64,000 nt of DNA. Source: Montifringilla adamsi (taxonomy: Eukaryota; Chordata; Aves; Passeriformes; Passeridae). The position numbers were made by a program, and so were the translations under genes. The DNA lies in NCBI GenBank assembly GCA_017590115.1, contig JAGGNK010003335.1, positions 11,833,380 to 11,897,379 of the forward strand, in the 5' to 3' direction. The first letter of the stretch is position 1. Each line of letters opens with the position of its first letter. The notes below the pieces were generated by a model. The model saw nothing but the letters and a program-made list of their open reading frames with translations. It searched no databases and was not told the origin of the DNA. Of the stretch, positions 13,601 to 27,533 are shown one piece after another.

Positions 13601-16600
13601 CAAACTGGGGGTAAAGCAGTCACATAAAGACATCCAACAGAATTTTTATGCCTCAAGTTTAGCCAAGGGCCAAACTTGTGCAGGCATTTAGCGACCTGAA
13701 GATAGGGATGAATGCCTGTCAGAATACTCCCACCTCTAGCAGCCACTTTGAAAGCCTCACCAGTGCTTCCATCTCTCTCCAAACTTCACCCACAGGCTGA
13801 GCTCCTGCAAAGTGTTCCTGGAGCTTCACTGAACTGAACAACTCAACAGGACTTGGTGGCTGCTGCTGAGCCCTCGTGGACACCCAGCCCACAGAAATCC
13901 CTGCTCTGCTCTCCCTGACACCGAGCTCCAGCCGCTCCTGCCCGCCAGGCAGACAAATTGACTTCCTGGCAGTTCATTGCAGGCAGCACTTTAGCAAGAA
14001 GGATATCAATTGAAAGTCCACATGGATGCAAAATTATCTCTCCCCAGCGGCCCTGCCTCGCTCCAGGTGGGACTCTGAGCCTGGCTGCCCCCACATGCCA
14101 TGGCACTGCCCTTCCCCAGCACTGGGGACCCCAGGCACCGTCCAGGACACGCTGTCAGGTTCCCAACTGAGGAGGCTGAAGCACTGAAATCCTCCGGCTG
14201 TCACGCCATGCTCAGGGCTCAGGAAGTTGGCCACCTGGGTAAATGTTAGAGGATCTTGTAGATATTATATCCCCATTATTTTCTGACAGACTTTTCCTTC
14301 CATTATGCGATACAGGAAAAGAGGTTCAGCATTATAACACCACCAGCACGGGTTTGGAGCTCCTGCTAACTGTGAGCCCAGATCCTGGATACAGACACAC
14401 ACTGCTATCAACAAACATGAGGGAGCACCGAGACCACATTAGGTTTTTCCTTTACATTTCATTAAAAAAAAAAAAAAAGGCTAAAAAAAAGCTTCACATA
14501 GTTTCCTCCTCTTGACCTAACACAAATTCCATCAAACTTCAAAAACAATACTTTGGGATGCTGGAGGATGCAGGCCGGAAACTGAGGAAAGACTTTACAC
14601 AAAGTTAGGAAATCTTTTTTGGAGGGAGTACTTCAAGCTACTGAACAATTTTATCTAGATGACTAGATCTTATGGTAAATGAGTATATAATTAAATTTAA
14701 GAGCTATGCTATTGTGTTGGAGGTATATCAGCTCATCAACAACACAAGGACTGTTTAGCTATGCTAAAAGCAATATGTAAATACTATCCTCTGATAAATA
14801 ATTGATTATTACCTTAATGTTTGACAAAGCCATAAAATGCCCTGCAGATTATGTCCAAAACATTTGAAGGTGATATGAAATCATTTTTATTGTAATGACA
14901 GTGAGCTGTCCATGGTTGACTGGTTTAAATTTTATCTTTCCTTGTTAGGAAAGGTTTCTGTTTTCTTTGAGAATTTAATTATCAGAGGGTGTTTAATATG
15001 ATAGGAAGATTTACGGCCTTCAGGAGCTATCCAAAAATAGTGCTATAAAAATGGACTTAGATCCCATCACAAGCAATAAAGCTGTTATGCAGACTTGATG
15101 CTTGCAGTGAAAACTTTGCATATGAATATATTTCACCATCACACATAAAAGTTCACTTTGGAGGATTTTGAATTTTGACCCTGAAATGTGACCCGAACAA
15201 CAGGGTGAGGGGAAAAAAAATCCTTCACAAAAAAACCCCAAGCTCTGCTAGTACAGATGCATTCATGTTTATTTTGGAAAATGCTCTTCACTATCCATAA
15301 ATATTTGTTTTAACTCGTTGCCATTAAGATGCAGCAGGGACTAAGTTTTCCAGGAGGAGATAAAAAGAACAACAAAGATACACTCCTATTGTGTAATAAT
15401 CAGTCCACATTTCAATGAATAAGTAATATTTCTCACAAGCCAAAGTTAGATAGTGGATTTATTTAACCTCTGAGGGTCAGGTAATAAATACTAAGTGAAT
15501 TATTCAGACCAATGGGTAATCAATACAATTCAGTGATATATTTTTTGTGTTTCATAAAAGGTTGTACACTAAAGGCAGTGAGCAATTATGGAAATTGGGC
15601 CCGAGCGGCACTCAATTCTTCTCTTACTTGAAACCCCAGCACCACTACCTTGACAGAAAATCGATTAGTGTGCTAGTGAAGCAGCTCAGCAACCTCTGAC
15701 CCCTTCCAGCTCTGTCCAACAGCCTGGAGAGTATTTTATATTTATTTTATTGAATTAACCCCCTCTTGCCTGCACAGTTTTACACACACAGTAACGTGGT
15801 GAGAGAAGAGTGACAGGGTTCTTTCATTTAAATACCTCCTGTAGGCCTGAGGAAGGCAAACCTAACAGACCCCTTTGTTCTAGCTTCAAAACACCAATTT
15901 TTGCCACAGCACAGGGTTTTCAAGTCCATCCCAAAACTAACATAATTAACAGGATGCAAAGAATGTCCTAAGTGTACTCAGGACAGTGAATCACTCCTAT
16001 TTATACCTGCCCTGGCACATGACTGCCAACTTTATACAATGCTCAAGTCAACGTCTTGCACCAAAAATAAAGCTCCTCAATAAAAGTGAGTGAATATTGC
16101 TATAGGTATAATATCCTGTTTTACACAGTGCAAGGGAGAACACTAGAGATTAACAGCATTTTCCACCAGGAAATTAAACCTAACGTAAAGCCACATAAAG
16201 CCCTTTTTTGCTGGACATTTAACTCTGTAGGCACCACTCCTGTGTCCTGTGCCTGACAAAGCCCTGCCTGATCCCAGCAGGAGATTGCAAAGATTCAAGG
16301 TAATGAAGGAGAAGATAATTTTAGGTGTAAAGTTATCTTCTCTGGGCTCTTCCTTGGCACCACTCAAAGGATTCAGCACAGATACTTTTGGTGGTGCTGT
16401 GGATCAGGATTCCTCAGCCAGCTGTGGCCACCAAGGTGTCAGCTGTCTGTCACCACCTGCCCAGATCCCAAGGGGCAATGTAAGCCATGCAAAGGAAAGC
16501 ATCTTCCTTGCCCAACAAGCATTTCCTTAATACCCCAACTCACGTTCCCTTTACACACATCATCAACAGGCTTTGAAAAGGATGCACCATCTCCTTTTCC

Positions 16601-19510
16601 AGAAAACAGGCAGGACACAGAAAAATGCTGCAAGAGCTGCCACCTTGCCTAGCCTCAAGCACAGGGATAAAAACATTATTTTCTGTGCCTTTAACTGGAG
16701 AGCTGAGTGCTGCAGTCCCATGGAGGGCCCCACGTGAGGTATCCTACCCAAAGTACAAATTTCGTTACTTTTTCAACACCATCCAGAGGAGTAAGCAGCA
16801 GTTGCACCTATTTGAATACTCTCTATATCACATATAACCAATTCCCCTGGTTCTAGGAAATTTATTCCTTATTTCCACTGGCAGAGTTGAGAGAAGATTC
16901 AGACCCCAAAATCCCTAAATCCGAATCCATTACTGTTCTAATACTAAAAAGGATTAAATAGCAGGTAAATACTCAAAGACCTGCAAACACTGCACCCCAT
17001 CTGGTTATGAGTGTGTACTAAAAAATATAATAGGAAGTCACATGCAAATGACATAAGGAGAGATGTCTTAGGAAGAAATCAATCCCCCCAGAAAAAGTGA
17101 AGACATGATGCTGTTTCCATTGAGGCTAATGGGAACCAGATTAGATTTCCACTGTAGCTGATCTGTTCCACACCAAACAATGATAATCAAAGCAAAAATG
17201 GCATTTAGGAGGAGTCCAGAAGCTCATGTGCTCTGTCTACAGGTCGTATTCTGTCACTTCAAGGCTGAATAAAGCCTGCATGCATAGCAGGATACATCAC
17301 TTTTAATAAGACTATTCACAGAAAAAGGGACCACTCAAAGTTCACCACATCTGACCGTAAGCAGACACACAGCACAGGCTCGAGCAGGATATTTTATAAA
17401 ACCCTTTTATGCTTTCGTATAACACTGCATTGAGTTCTGAATTATTCTTTTCGTCCCTTTTGCTCTCAGAATCCATACAAAAGTGATTACTTCAGTCATT
17501 TTTCAATATTACTTTCATTCCTGGAAAATGCATTTTCAAAAGTTATTTATTTTTCACAGCATGTCATGTTGTTATATTATACTAGTTAAAATAAAACCAC
17601 TGTAGGCTTCGGCATGCATTTATGTTTCTCTTCCAATGGTATGATGTAGGATTTGCAGTTTTTATGCTGAATGTATTCTACATATTACATTATCAATCCT
17701 TTTTCTTAGGTTTGGTGTAGATTTAAAAAACAAGCTGTTAAATCAAGTTACTAAAGTAATTGAGCTATAAAACTGCCTTCTTATTTATAATCACCATTTC
17801 CCTCCAAAAAGGAGTTTTTAAAGATCAGCTGTGATTTCTGTTATGCAGTTTTTTAAAATAACTTTATGCCACTGATTCCACTTAAAACCCAATTAAAAGA
17901 GTGGAGAAAAAGTATGTTTCCTCCATGGAGGCAGTGAACTGGCTCCATAAGCACATTGCAGGCTGGAACTGCCCCTCAGCCCTGGGACCTGGGTGAGCAT
18001 CTTCTTAGCCCAAGGGCCAAACTGGGGCACAGCCTGGGTCTCTGCTCACCTCTTATCCCTGCCCCAAAATTCACTTTAGGAACCCTTTTCCAAGGGTTTA
18101 ACTCTGTATTTCTTAATACCTAATTCTGGGTAATGCTGGAATGAAGAAGAACATTATTTTCTCAACGGGAAAGAGGCTGAAACAGGAGTTATTTAAAGAT
18201 GAATCCTTTGCTTGGCCAGCTGGTGGCCAGCAGTGACCATCCTGCCATTCCTTAGTAGCCACTTCTTTGCAATGATTCAGTTAAACATCAGGAAAGTGGC
18301 TGTGTTTATCCAGTTATTTGCCAAAAAAACCTAAAAATCTCTGTCTCCATAGGGAGCTACCTCAAACACAGCAGCATGGATGCTAAAGCACAGATTTTCC
18401 AGGGGTGGGGACATGGCAGGAGCCTGGAGATTCCTCCAGGCGAGGTCACTGCCCACCACGCTGCTGGGACACGCTGCCACAGTGAGAAAAGCTTGGATCC
18501 TGCTGCCCATAGCCACAAAACCAGTGGAAATCCCATGTCCCCAGAGCTGTGACTCCTTCAGAGTGGGCAAAAAGGGAGAACCACAGCTGGAAGTACAGGG
18601 AAATACCAGAGCTGGGTCATCCAGCCCGAAGGTGGGTGACAGAGGGATGAGACATTATCGGAGCAGCAGGAGTGGCAGGGTGGGTTTGAGGCAGTGAGGG
18701 TCCCACATCCCCCTGTCCTGACACATCTTACAGGCTGCAATCCTGCTACAAGCTTCTGTCCCTTCTCCAGCCAAAATCTCTGCATAAGCTGCCCATCCCT
18801 CTGTCACCCGACACACACAAAGGATGCCCCACACCATCGATGGAACCCATCTGTGCTTCATCCTCCCCACAAGCCACGTTATCAGGCGCCAGAGCATCTG
18901 GATGCCTTTAGAAAAACTGCTCTCCTTGCAGTGCAGCTGAATTAGGGGCAGGGGAAAAAAAGTAAAGAGGTTAAATATTTAATAAAGAGTTCCACAAAAC
19001 CTCCAAGAGCAGCTCTGAAATGCCTCCCCACTCCACACCCACGGAGGTGGCCGGGAAATGGCCGAGGGCCAGATGACAGGGGACTTTTTTTCTGAAATAG
19101 CACTGGCAGAGGCCTATCAGGAAATCTTTCAGAATTGCTTTAATCTTTCATTTTAGTTTGGTCTCTGGCCACACAAGTGCGTCCAGCCCTCGGAGACCCT
19201 GTAGGTCACTATCTGTGAGTTTTTAAAAAACAGGAAAGCCATTACAGAAAAATCAGAAGAGCAAGGGAAAAAAGTCCTCGCTGTAAATATGTACATTTTT
19301 AATACAACGGAACGGTAGTTGCATTTTTTGTTCTGCTATTGCTTTTAACTAAAAAGGAAGGGAACCTGGAATGTTATAAACACCTCATAGTTTTTAGCTC
19401 TCTGCCAAAGAATTTATCCATTAAACACAACATAAACTATAAATCTGAATTTCAGCTCCGGCTCTCAGCATATGAATCTATTCTCCCCTTTGATATGCAT
19501 GTGAAGTTCT

Positions 19511-19909
19511 CATTGACACTAATGGGAGTTACACATGCTTATTATGGGATAACTAGACCTCTTGGTGTGAATATATACTTTATACTGACATCTCTGCATA
19601 AGTTTATAAGGAAAAAAAAAAGGAAAAGAGATACCAGTGGGAGAAGAAAAATCTGTTATGAGTGTTGTGCAAATAAAAGTACAATTCTGTGCATTTTTGA
19701 TCAGCAGGAGACTTGGAACAAAAAGTCACGTATAGGTGTTCAACTGCATCCATGTATCACATCCACGTATCACATCCAACACATGTGTACTCATGAGGGA
19801 GAGTCTTTACTCAGTCAGCCCAAATTTTGGTGCCAAAATTTGCCTCAGTTTGTGCAGTTCAGCTCAGCTCCAGCATTCCCCCTGAAGTGCCCAATTTACA
19901 CCAGCTGAG
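19511..19909. repeat. Possible relics of ancient amniote repeats
   Basis: CATTGACACTAATGGGAG followed by TTACACATG (19,511-19,537) and CCAATTTACACCAGCTGA (19,891-19,908) resemble motifs common in old amniote interspersed repeats. The intervening sequence is unassigned. This is pattern memory only and could be coincidence. Confidence 0.3.
19748..19780. repeat. Short tandem repeat, 13-bp unit
   Basis: ATCCATGTATCAC is followed by ATCCACGTATCAC and a partial third unit ATCCAAC. It amounts to about 2.5 units with one substitution between full copies. Confidence 0.8.
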
Positions 19910-20174
19910 CAGGTGACACAGGGTCTGTGGGAGTGCTGGAAGTCCTGGGTGTCTCCTACAGGCTCTGTGTGAAGTCGCTGCTGCTCTGAATGCTAATGGG
20001 TGTGGGAGCACAGAGCACTGGCATCGGGGAGTTATTTCTTTTATGGGAACATTTCCTTAGATGTGTATTTCATTTTTTAGCTTTCCGGCTAGAGGTGTTC
20101 CCAGGGACAGCAAATAGAGAGGGAGAGTCATGTTAAATTCATAAACATAATCTGTAGAAAGTAAGTGAACGTAT

Positions 20175-20179
20175 AAGGA
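20175..20179. repeat. Target-site duplication, left copy
   Basis: AAGGA lies immediately before the TG terminus of the solo LTR and matches the copy at 21,124-21,128 exactly. Confidence 0.85.
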
Positions 20180-21123
20180 TGTGGTGGGTTGAGCCTGGGT
20201 GCCTACCAAAGCTGCTCTATTCCTCCCCTCCTCACCTGGATTTGGGTAGAAAATAGAATGAAAGACTCATGGGTCAAGACAAGGACAGGGAGAGATCACT
20301 CAGCAAGTACTGTCACAGGCAAAACAGACTCAACTTGGGGAAATTAGCTTAATTTATTGCCACTCAAGAAAGAGTAGGTAATTAGAAGTAAAACCAAATC
20401 TTGAAACACCTTAAAACACCTTCCTCACTTCTTCCTAAGCTCAGTTTCACTTCCATTTTTCTCTACCTCCAGCGAAACAGGAAGACAGGGAATGGGGGCT
20501 GCAGTCCCTTCATGACACATCCTCTCTGCTGCTCCTTCCTCCTCGGGGGAGGATCCCTCACACTCCTCCCCTGCTCCAGCATGGGGTTCCTCCCATGGCA
20601 AAGCATCCTCCAGGAGCTTCCCGGGTGTGAGTCCTTGCCATGGGCTGCTCTCATGGAGTTCTCTGCACACTGCTGCAGTGGATCCCTTCCCATGGGGTGC
20701 AGTCCTTCAAAACAGGCTGCTGCAGTGTGTCCCCTGCATGGGGCCACAGATCCTGCCAGGAACCTGCTCCAGCACAGGCTTTCCTCAGGGTCCTTGGGTA
20801 TCCCCCTGTCCCACCATGGACCTGCAGGGGAATCTCTGCTCCAGCAGCTGCAGCATCTCCTCCCCCTCCTTGTCCACCACCCTGGGTTGCTCCTCTCACA
20901 CATTCTCACTCCTCTCTCCAGGCTGCAACATCACTGGGGTTTTTTCACCTTCCTTTCTTATCCCAGAGGTGCCACCACCATCTCTGCTGGGCTCAGCCTT
21001 GGTGGTGGGTTCATTCTGGAGCCTCTGGCCTTGGCTCTGTCAGACACAGGGGAAGCTTCTGGCAGCTTCTCACAGAAGCCACCCCGAAACCCCCCTGCCG
21101 CCAACCCACGCACACCCAGCACA
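20180..21123 (-). mobile_element. Solo LTR of an endogenous retrovirus (ERVL-like), 944 bp
   Basis: The element begins TGTGGTGGG and ends CACA (TG...CA termini) and is flanked by perfect 5-bp direct repeats AAGGA at 20,175-20,179 and 21,124-21,128. A 5-bp duplication is typical of class III (ERVL) elements. The sequence resembles an LTR that is very common in bird genomes, recognised from memory. Minus orientation is inferred because an AATAAA lies on that strand about 170 bp from the corresponding end. No internal retroviral region or second LTR is present, so this is a product of LTR-LTR recombination. A 245-codon plus-strand frame inside it is not a gene. Confidence 0.88.
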
Positions 21124-21128
21124 AAGGA
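21124..21128. repeat. Target-site duplication, right copy
   Basis: AAGGA lies immediately after the CA terminus of the solo LTR and matches the copy at 20,175-20,179 exactly. Confidence 0.85.
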
Positions 21129-24100
21129 TAACATATGAGTGAGTATGTACCACATCTGCATTTTTATAGCCCAAATGGATCTCTGTGTGTGTCTCTGTAC
21201 AGCTCTGTCTGTACACATGGGTGTCAAAATATTGGCACTTAAGAGTAAAATTTATAAATTGTCCAACCAGCCCAGATTATCTTCAGCAGGTTTTGGGGAT
21301 TTTTTAATCAAGAGCTTTTACTGGAAATATTAGTAAAGGGTCAATTCCCTTCCATGCACCAAGTGACATTTTTGAATAACTGTGTTATGCACAGCGCCTT
21401 AAGAAGACTTATAGGACTGTCACAATATTTAACTACTCATTTTTGCTTGCATGATTGTGGTTGATATGACCACAGAATACTGATCTATCCAAAAGAGAAA
21501 AATTATAGAGTGGAACAGTGGGATTTATGAATGAGATATCTTTGGCTGCAAAGCAGCCCCATTTATAGCACTCAGCCACCACAAAACTGCTGTGTAATTG
21601 GAAGAGAAATTTTTCCCATGTACTGAAGCTGTAGTTGAACTGCCAAACAATGAGAGACAGCCTTGTCTGAATTAGAGGAGTCACATACCTGATTTTTCTC
21701 CCACTCATTTAGAAACAGACCTTATTTCCCATCCCTGCTCCTCTTGTGCTCAGACTGGGGTAGGAAAGCTGTGCTTTGCGAGTGCCAGAGCCAAAAGCTG
21801 ATTCCATTTAAGCATCATATCAGAATAAATGTGTGGACAAATCAGCAGGACTAGTCAGAGCTTCCAATTTTAAGTTCCTGAGTAACTGCATGTGAAAACT
21901 GTTATTTTCCCAAGGAGGCACATGGGCTTTTGTTACGATTATTTATTTGTATTGTAACAGGCCAAGGAAGGCCCAGAGAGAAGCCTGTAATGTGAGAGGA
22001 CACAGAACCACAGCGCTTCCCCAGGACACTGGGGAGGTGGACAGAGGCTCCCAGGATGGACTGATGCCCTCAGGAAAGATGGATGTTTGCCCTCCCAGTG
22101 GCTCCATGAGAAGGCACCAGGCAAGTCCCTGCCATGCTTATACAGGTTCTGGGGCTTTACAAGTCTTGTGATTGCGAAGCCAACAGGTTAAATCCCCTCC
22201 ATGGCAGAGCCCACAGCACTGCATGGGCAGACAGACCGACACACTGAGATCCCCCTCATGTGCAGACCCACAGGGCAGCCCCCAGGGTGCCAGGCAGGGC
22301 AGGTGCCCTTAAAGGACCAGCTGCTAAAAGCAGCAGCTTGAGGCCAGGGATGAAGAGACCATAAAACAAGGGAATTCCTTAGAAAAACAGCAACTTCAAG
22401 TCCTCTCCTCTACAGGCAACACCACAGGGCAAAGTCCTCCTGAGAGCATTGGATTGGGCACATCCCACGGGGACAGCACAGTGCCACCTCCTTTGGAGCC
22501 AGCAGGACAGCTGCTTTGCCATTGCTCCATGGTGTGAGCGCTTCCTCCTTCCCATCCTCTCCATCTTCCCTTGGGTCACCTCTACCCTGGAGGAACACAG
22601 AACTGTGCCTGGCCAAGCTTCTCCCTCTGCCCAAGGCCACTGCAAACTCCATGACAGCCACACAGCAGCACAAGGGATCGGTTTTACACAGATTTTTGCA
22701 AAAGGAAAGGTCTCAGACAATCCTTTCAATGCAAAGTCCCTCTGACCACATCCCTGATCACTGGCACTGCTGAGGACACCCTGCATGACCCTTGGATCAC
22801 AGCCTGACAAAATTCAAAAACTGGGTACCCCAGAAATCCAAAAACCTTGGTGCTGCTCTTGTAATTCAGGACAACATTTCCCACCAGTGATGTACAGAAA
22901 GGCTCAGAACAGCTTCTCCAGGTGCCAGTGTGTTGGAACAATTTACATTCTCTCTTTTCACATCATCCACAGTGAAAATCAAAATACCAAAATACAGATG
23001 TAACACAACTCAAACAGGTTTCACAGTTTGCCAAGAGTTCTCTAATCCATTTCAAATTCCCTTTAACAACAGGATTTCTTCTATGTTTGCTTTTGAACTG
23101 TGGGTGATTAAACAACAAGCAGCAGAAAATTAATATGTTAAATTCAAAGCCACAGAAAAATAGATAATCTCATTGTCCAGTAAGAATCCCAGGAATCCTT
23201 GAGTTTCCAGGAACAAAAGCTACAACTCACTCAGGCTTAGGTCTTAGCAGAATTAACATTGCTCAATAGCAAGTACTGATTGTGGGGTTTTTTACTAACC
23301 TACAATACAGAACTTGGCTAATACTTAAACAAATAAATAAACCTTATTTATATTTAAAGAAGGGGGGGAAAAAACAGAGAGAGGTCAGATGTGCCACAGA
23401 AAGCAATGAATGCTATGGATTCAGAACCACATCTGAAAACCTCTTCCAGGTCCCCAGAGACAACCACAGGACGCTGCTCCCAGCCAGGCAAATTGGAAAT
23501 GTGAACAATGACTCTGGATTTTCTGTTAAAATTCATTGGGTTTATTACTTGGTTGTGTTTTTCCAAAGCACACTTTGCACATAAAAACCCCAGTGCAGGC
23601 TCAGGGTGCCAAAACCTCTCCCTCTCCTGTTTAGCAGCACATATTGATACCGTAACGGAGTTTCAAGGACCTGGCTGAGATCCTCCTGACAGAATGAAAG
23701 GATTTTCCTCGGGGCAATGACACCATGACCAGACCTCACTGATGGCAGCACAGTTCATGGGCAATGTGGAAAGACAAGGACCTGAAGGAGTTCAGATGCT
23801 GGCAGAAGTGATGCCAAGTATTTACTTGGAAAAAAAAGCCAACAAACCAAATATGGCTTCTAAAGTGCTCCTGGAATCTCTGCCTCCAGTAACCCCCTTC
23901 CTTGGAGCACGAGCAGTTTTCCCTCACTCCAGAGGGATGGGGTGCAGAAAAGCAGACAGGAGGCCACCAATCCCCCTGCCCACAGCAGTGGGCTCAAGAT
24001 GCATTCCTGCTGTGGGCTTAAAAGGAGCTGGAGACAGGGATTTGCCCCTGACAGGAGCAGGGAATCCCATATACCCTGGGCAGGAGGAGGCAGTGGCACC

Positions 24101-27100
24101 TCATGCATGTTAGGGGCAGAGGCTTCTCTCACATGTGCATTGCTGAAAGAGAAATACACAAAGACAGGGCTTAATCAGCCTGTGGACAATTAATGTTACC
24201 ACTGGAGCAGCTCATTTCTCCCTTTGGAGCTCACCCATGGCAGGGAGGCACAGAACTGGCAGCCACAGCAACAACCTCCCTATATTTATGTACCTGTCCC
24301 TTGAATGCCCTGTTGATGTCCCTGTGAGAAAGGACTCAGTAAAACACGGCAAATTAGAGATATTAGAAGCAAAATAGATTCTGCACTGCATGGTTTAAAC
24401 AAAAAATAGTTTCAGATGGGGAGACACGAAGGAACAATATAAAGGCAGAATAAAACATTTTGATCTGCTGAATGCCTTTATAAATATTTGAGTATCATTT
24501 ATTTATGTTTTCCTTCTTTTCATTGTAAAGCAAGTTTTTCTGACAAAAGCCCTCATTCGGAGAGCACTGTGCTTTATTATTTAACTTCCTAAGAGCAACA
24601 TCAAAGGTTTGAGTTTAAAGCTTTAAAACAAATGAACTCTGCATTATTTTAAAGATTTAGAGATGAGAAGGGCAGGAGTTCTCCACAGCTCAGATCTAAA
24701 GACCTCTGTGGTCTGTGCTGGGCAAAGACACAACAGCACTGCCAAATGCCAGGGAACAAAATTCCTGACATCCTTTTGCAAGCACCAGCTGTAGCATGTG
24801 CCCAGGGCTGCCAAGATGCTTCAAGTTCAGTCATTCCCCCTCTCACCATTGCATTTCACCTGCAGTCACTCTCTCTCCTCTTCCAGACATCCCACCCCTG
24901 CTGTCAGGGCCCCAGACTGGGTGCTGGGTGTCACCTGAACCACAGGCAGAGGTCCCCAGCAGGGACAGTCTGCATCAGTGGCACTACTCAGACACAGATC
25001 CATTCCTGTCCTGGCTGTGCCATGATGCACTCTGAGTGATCCTGCCAGAAGAAAATTGGCCTGTGCTGTGTCTGGCACCTGTACCTGTCATGGGAACATG
25101 TGGCTGTTCCTGGCACTCACACAGAGGATAATATGACAAATTTCTCCAGCTTTGTAAGGTGTTGAGACTTAGTCTGGAAGATCTGCTGAGAGGAACTCCC
25201 AGTGCTGCCCTGATGGATCAGGTCTTTAAGACAAGACACAAAAAGTGTCCCCAACCTGCAGCCACCTCTGGAAGCCTTTCTCCAACAGCAGGACATGGAC
25301 ACCTGCACCCATCCCACCTCAGTCCATCCTCCAGTGAACGAGCATTGCTCTGCAATCCCGTCACACAAACAAAGCCCCTCGAGGCTTCTTCACGTGGAGG
25401 CAAACACAACTGAGCCCTGAGAGCCCCCAGTCCCACTGCAGCCAGAGGCTGCGGGGCTGAGCAAGCAGCAGATCGGGTGTTCATTTCCTAACCCATCCCC
25501 TGCTCGCCTCCCTCTGATGCTTAAATCCCTGATGTGCTCAGACACCAAATCTCCCTGGTATCTTTGGTCTCCAGAGCCAGGCAGGCTGAGTTGTGCTGCA
25601 CAAATCCTGTTCAGACCCCAGCACCATCCAGCAGCACTCACAGCACTCCTGAGCTGTCACAGCTAATAAATGGTCAAGAATCAGAATTTGCCTTTTGGTA
25701 ACACTAATCACCACAGCTGCAGTGAGTGTAAATCTGCAGAGCTCCACCAGCTTCACTTTTATATACAATAAAAATATAAAACCTTCATTAGGTGTTATGC
25801 AGTTTGTAAGAAAATCCCTAAATTAATTTATTCAGTGGAGGGAAAAAATTTAAGAGAACATTAGCTTTCAAACCTGCGCCAAAACCATTTCCTTATTGGT
25901 TTGCTCTGAGAGAACTTAGTTTAGGTCATACAAACTTTAAATCCCTCAAACACGTTATGAAAATCTTAAATTCCACCTAAACTGGCTGAAATTATGCAGG
26001 CACCTTTAAAAAAAAAAAAACAGTTTGCGTTTTAAAGCAGAATGGACTCAGCCATCCATTAAATATGACAAGGTCTGCATTTTATTTAGACATTGCCATT
26101 AATAATGAAATGATGTATGATTTCCATTCCTGCAGTTCTTCCTTCCCTCCACAATCAATTATGCATTTAAGAAAATATTTACTTGTTATAAAACTCTTCT
26201 AATTAAGCATTACTGGTATGAGTTTGAACAAATCAGGAGATGATCTCTAAGATGCATGACAGAATACGATGCTGTGCTTCAAAGAGGCATTTATTCCTGT
26301 CTGGTAGAGAGAAAAAAAATCCTCAAAAGTTAAAGGGATGCAAGGCTCAGTGCAATACTGCAGATCCCACCATCTTTCTGACCTCAAGAGGTAAATCCTA
26401 CTTGTGAGAAGGTCCTTGGGGCTACTCATGTTCCTAAAGCAAATAGAATGTGACCCAAGAAAACTCACATGGGAAACTACTTGTGAATGTTGAGAAGGTG
26501 AGGAAAGACCTTCCCAAAGATTCAGACATTTAGAGGCTGTTCCTGGGCAAAGAACAGAGTCCTAAAAATAAATTTAAGAGTGGTGGCAGTGCCCAAACTC
26601 TCGTGAGACTGCAAAGATCGTTGCTGTCCTGGCAAGCACAAGCTGGATCTGGGGGCTGCCCCTGATCCCCACGGTGACATTCACAAGCGCATCTTGAATT
26701 CCCCCTTGCAAATGCAATTCCCTGGCTCCCGAGCAGCTGGCACAAAGGGCTCCTACTGCGGGTAGGGAAAACCCAGCAGAGCTGTGCAGGTCACCCAGCT
26801 GTGCCCCAAAGCCCAGGAACAAGGAGCAAACCCACGGCATTTCCAGCTCCTCTCTGCTCCCCAGGGCTCACTGCAGGCACTGGAAAGCAGAGCACAAACC
26901 CCAGCAGGCTCAGGAAAACCTCTCCAGCCATGCCAGGGAGCAGCGCCCTTCCCAGCCCTACAGAGGCTGAACGCTGCCTCTCGGAGGTGGCTCTGGAGGT
27001 AGGAAGGGAAATGGAGAGAAAGTGGCTGGAGGCCAGAAAGCAGCAGCCAAGGAGAGAGCAATTAGGATGCAGGAGCTGCCAGAGATATGGCATCACCAGA

Positions 27101-27533
27101 GATTTACTGTGCGTACACACCTCCCTCCCTGCTCCCAATGTACTCGCTCTTTCTTTCTGTCCATATACATACAGTAAATCTTCGGTGACTCCTTATCTCC
27201 CAGCCTGCTTCTAGATCCTAATTGCTATCTATCTCTGTCTGCCTGCCACTTCCAGGTCTCCCAGCCTCTTCTCTTACAGCTCTCAGCCCCCCCAGCAGCC
27301 TTCCCTGCTTTTCCCACCCCCTCCTCTTCCTCTGCCTGCAGGCAGGAGGGTTCTACATGGCATTGGGACAGGCAGCCAAAATTTCCCTTTCTCAACTAAA
27401 CACTGCACCCCAAAACATCCAGAAGAATGTTCAGCTCACAGCACGAGACTGCCTGGGCAGGGCTGAGCCATGGGAGCACAGCATGGGAGGAAAACTTGCT
27501 CCAGAGGAGCCCAGCTCTGCTCCTGCCCCAGCA
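21124..27533 (-). other. EBF1: EBF1 intron 6, segment between LTR and tandem repeat: non-coding
   Basis: AT-rich blocks alternate with moderately GC-rich patches (about 21,960-22,800, 23,880-24,130, 24,700-25,640 and 26,600-27,100). No exon, RNA gene or recognisable repeat was seen. Open frames in the GC-rich patches overlap one another on both strands and show no domain signature. Confidence 0.75.

Larger units (their letters stand above)
1..20179 (-). other. EBF1: EBF1 intron 6, distal segment: non-coding
   Basis: No exon, RNA gene or clear transposon was recognised here. The sequence is mostly AT-rich with small simple repeats: (AC)8 at 543-558 and an A28 run at 3,323-3,350. There is a small CpG cluster at 7,613-7,662. 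An imperfect 13-bp tandem repeat lies at 19,748-19,780, and probable relics of ancient amniote repeats at 19,511-19,537 and 19,892-19,909. Scattered open frames, the longest about 190 codons, lack family similarity and are treated as chance. Confidence 0.75.

Noticed and set aside
18213..18228. TGGCCA-GCTGG-TGGCCA as a possible CTCF or palindromic site
   Set aside because: It is a short palindromic word and lacks the extended CTCF core; too weak to call.
20401..21138. 245-codon plus-strand open frame with two overlapping frames of 163-171 codons
   Set aside because: It lies inside the solo LTR, several overlapping frames are open at once, and no retroviral or cellular domain is visible.
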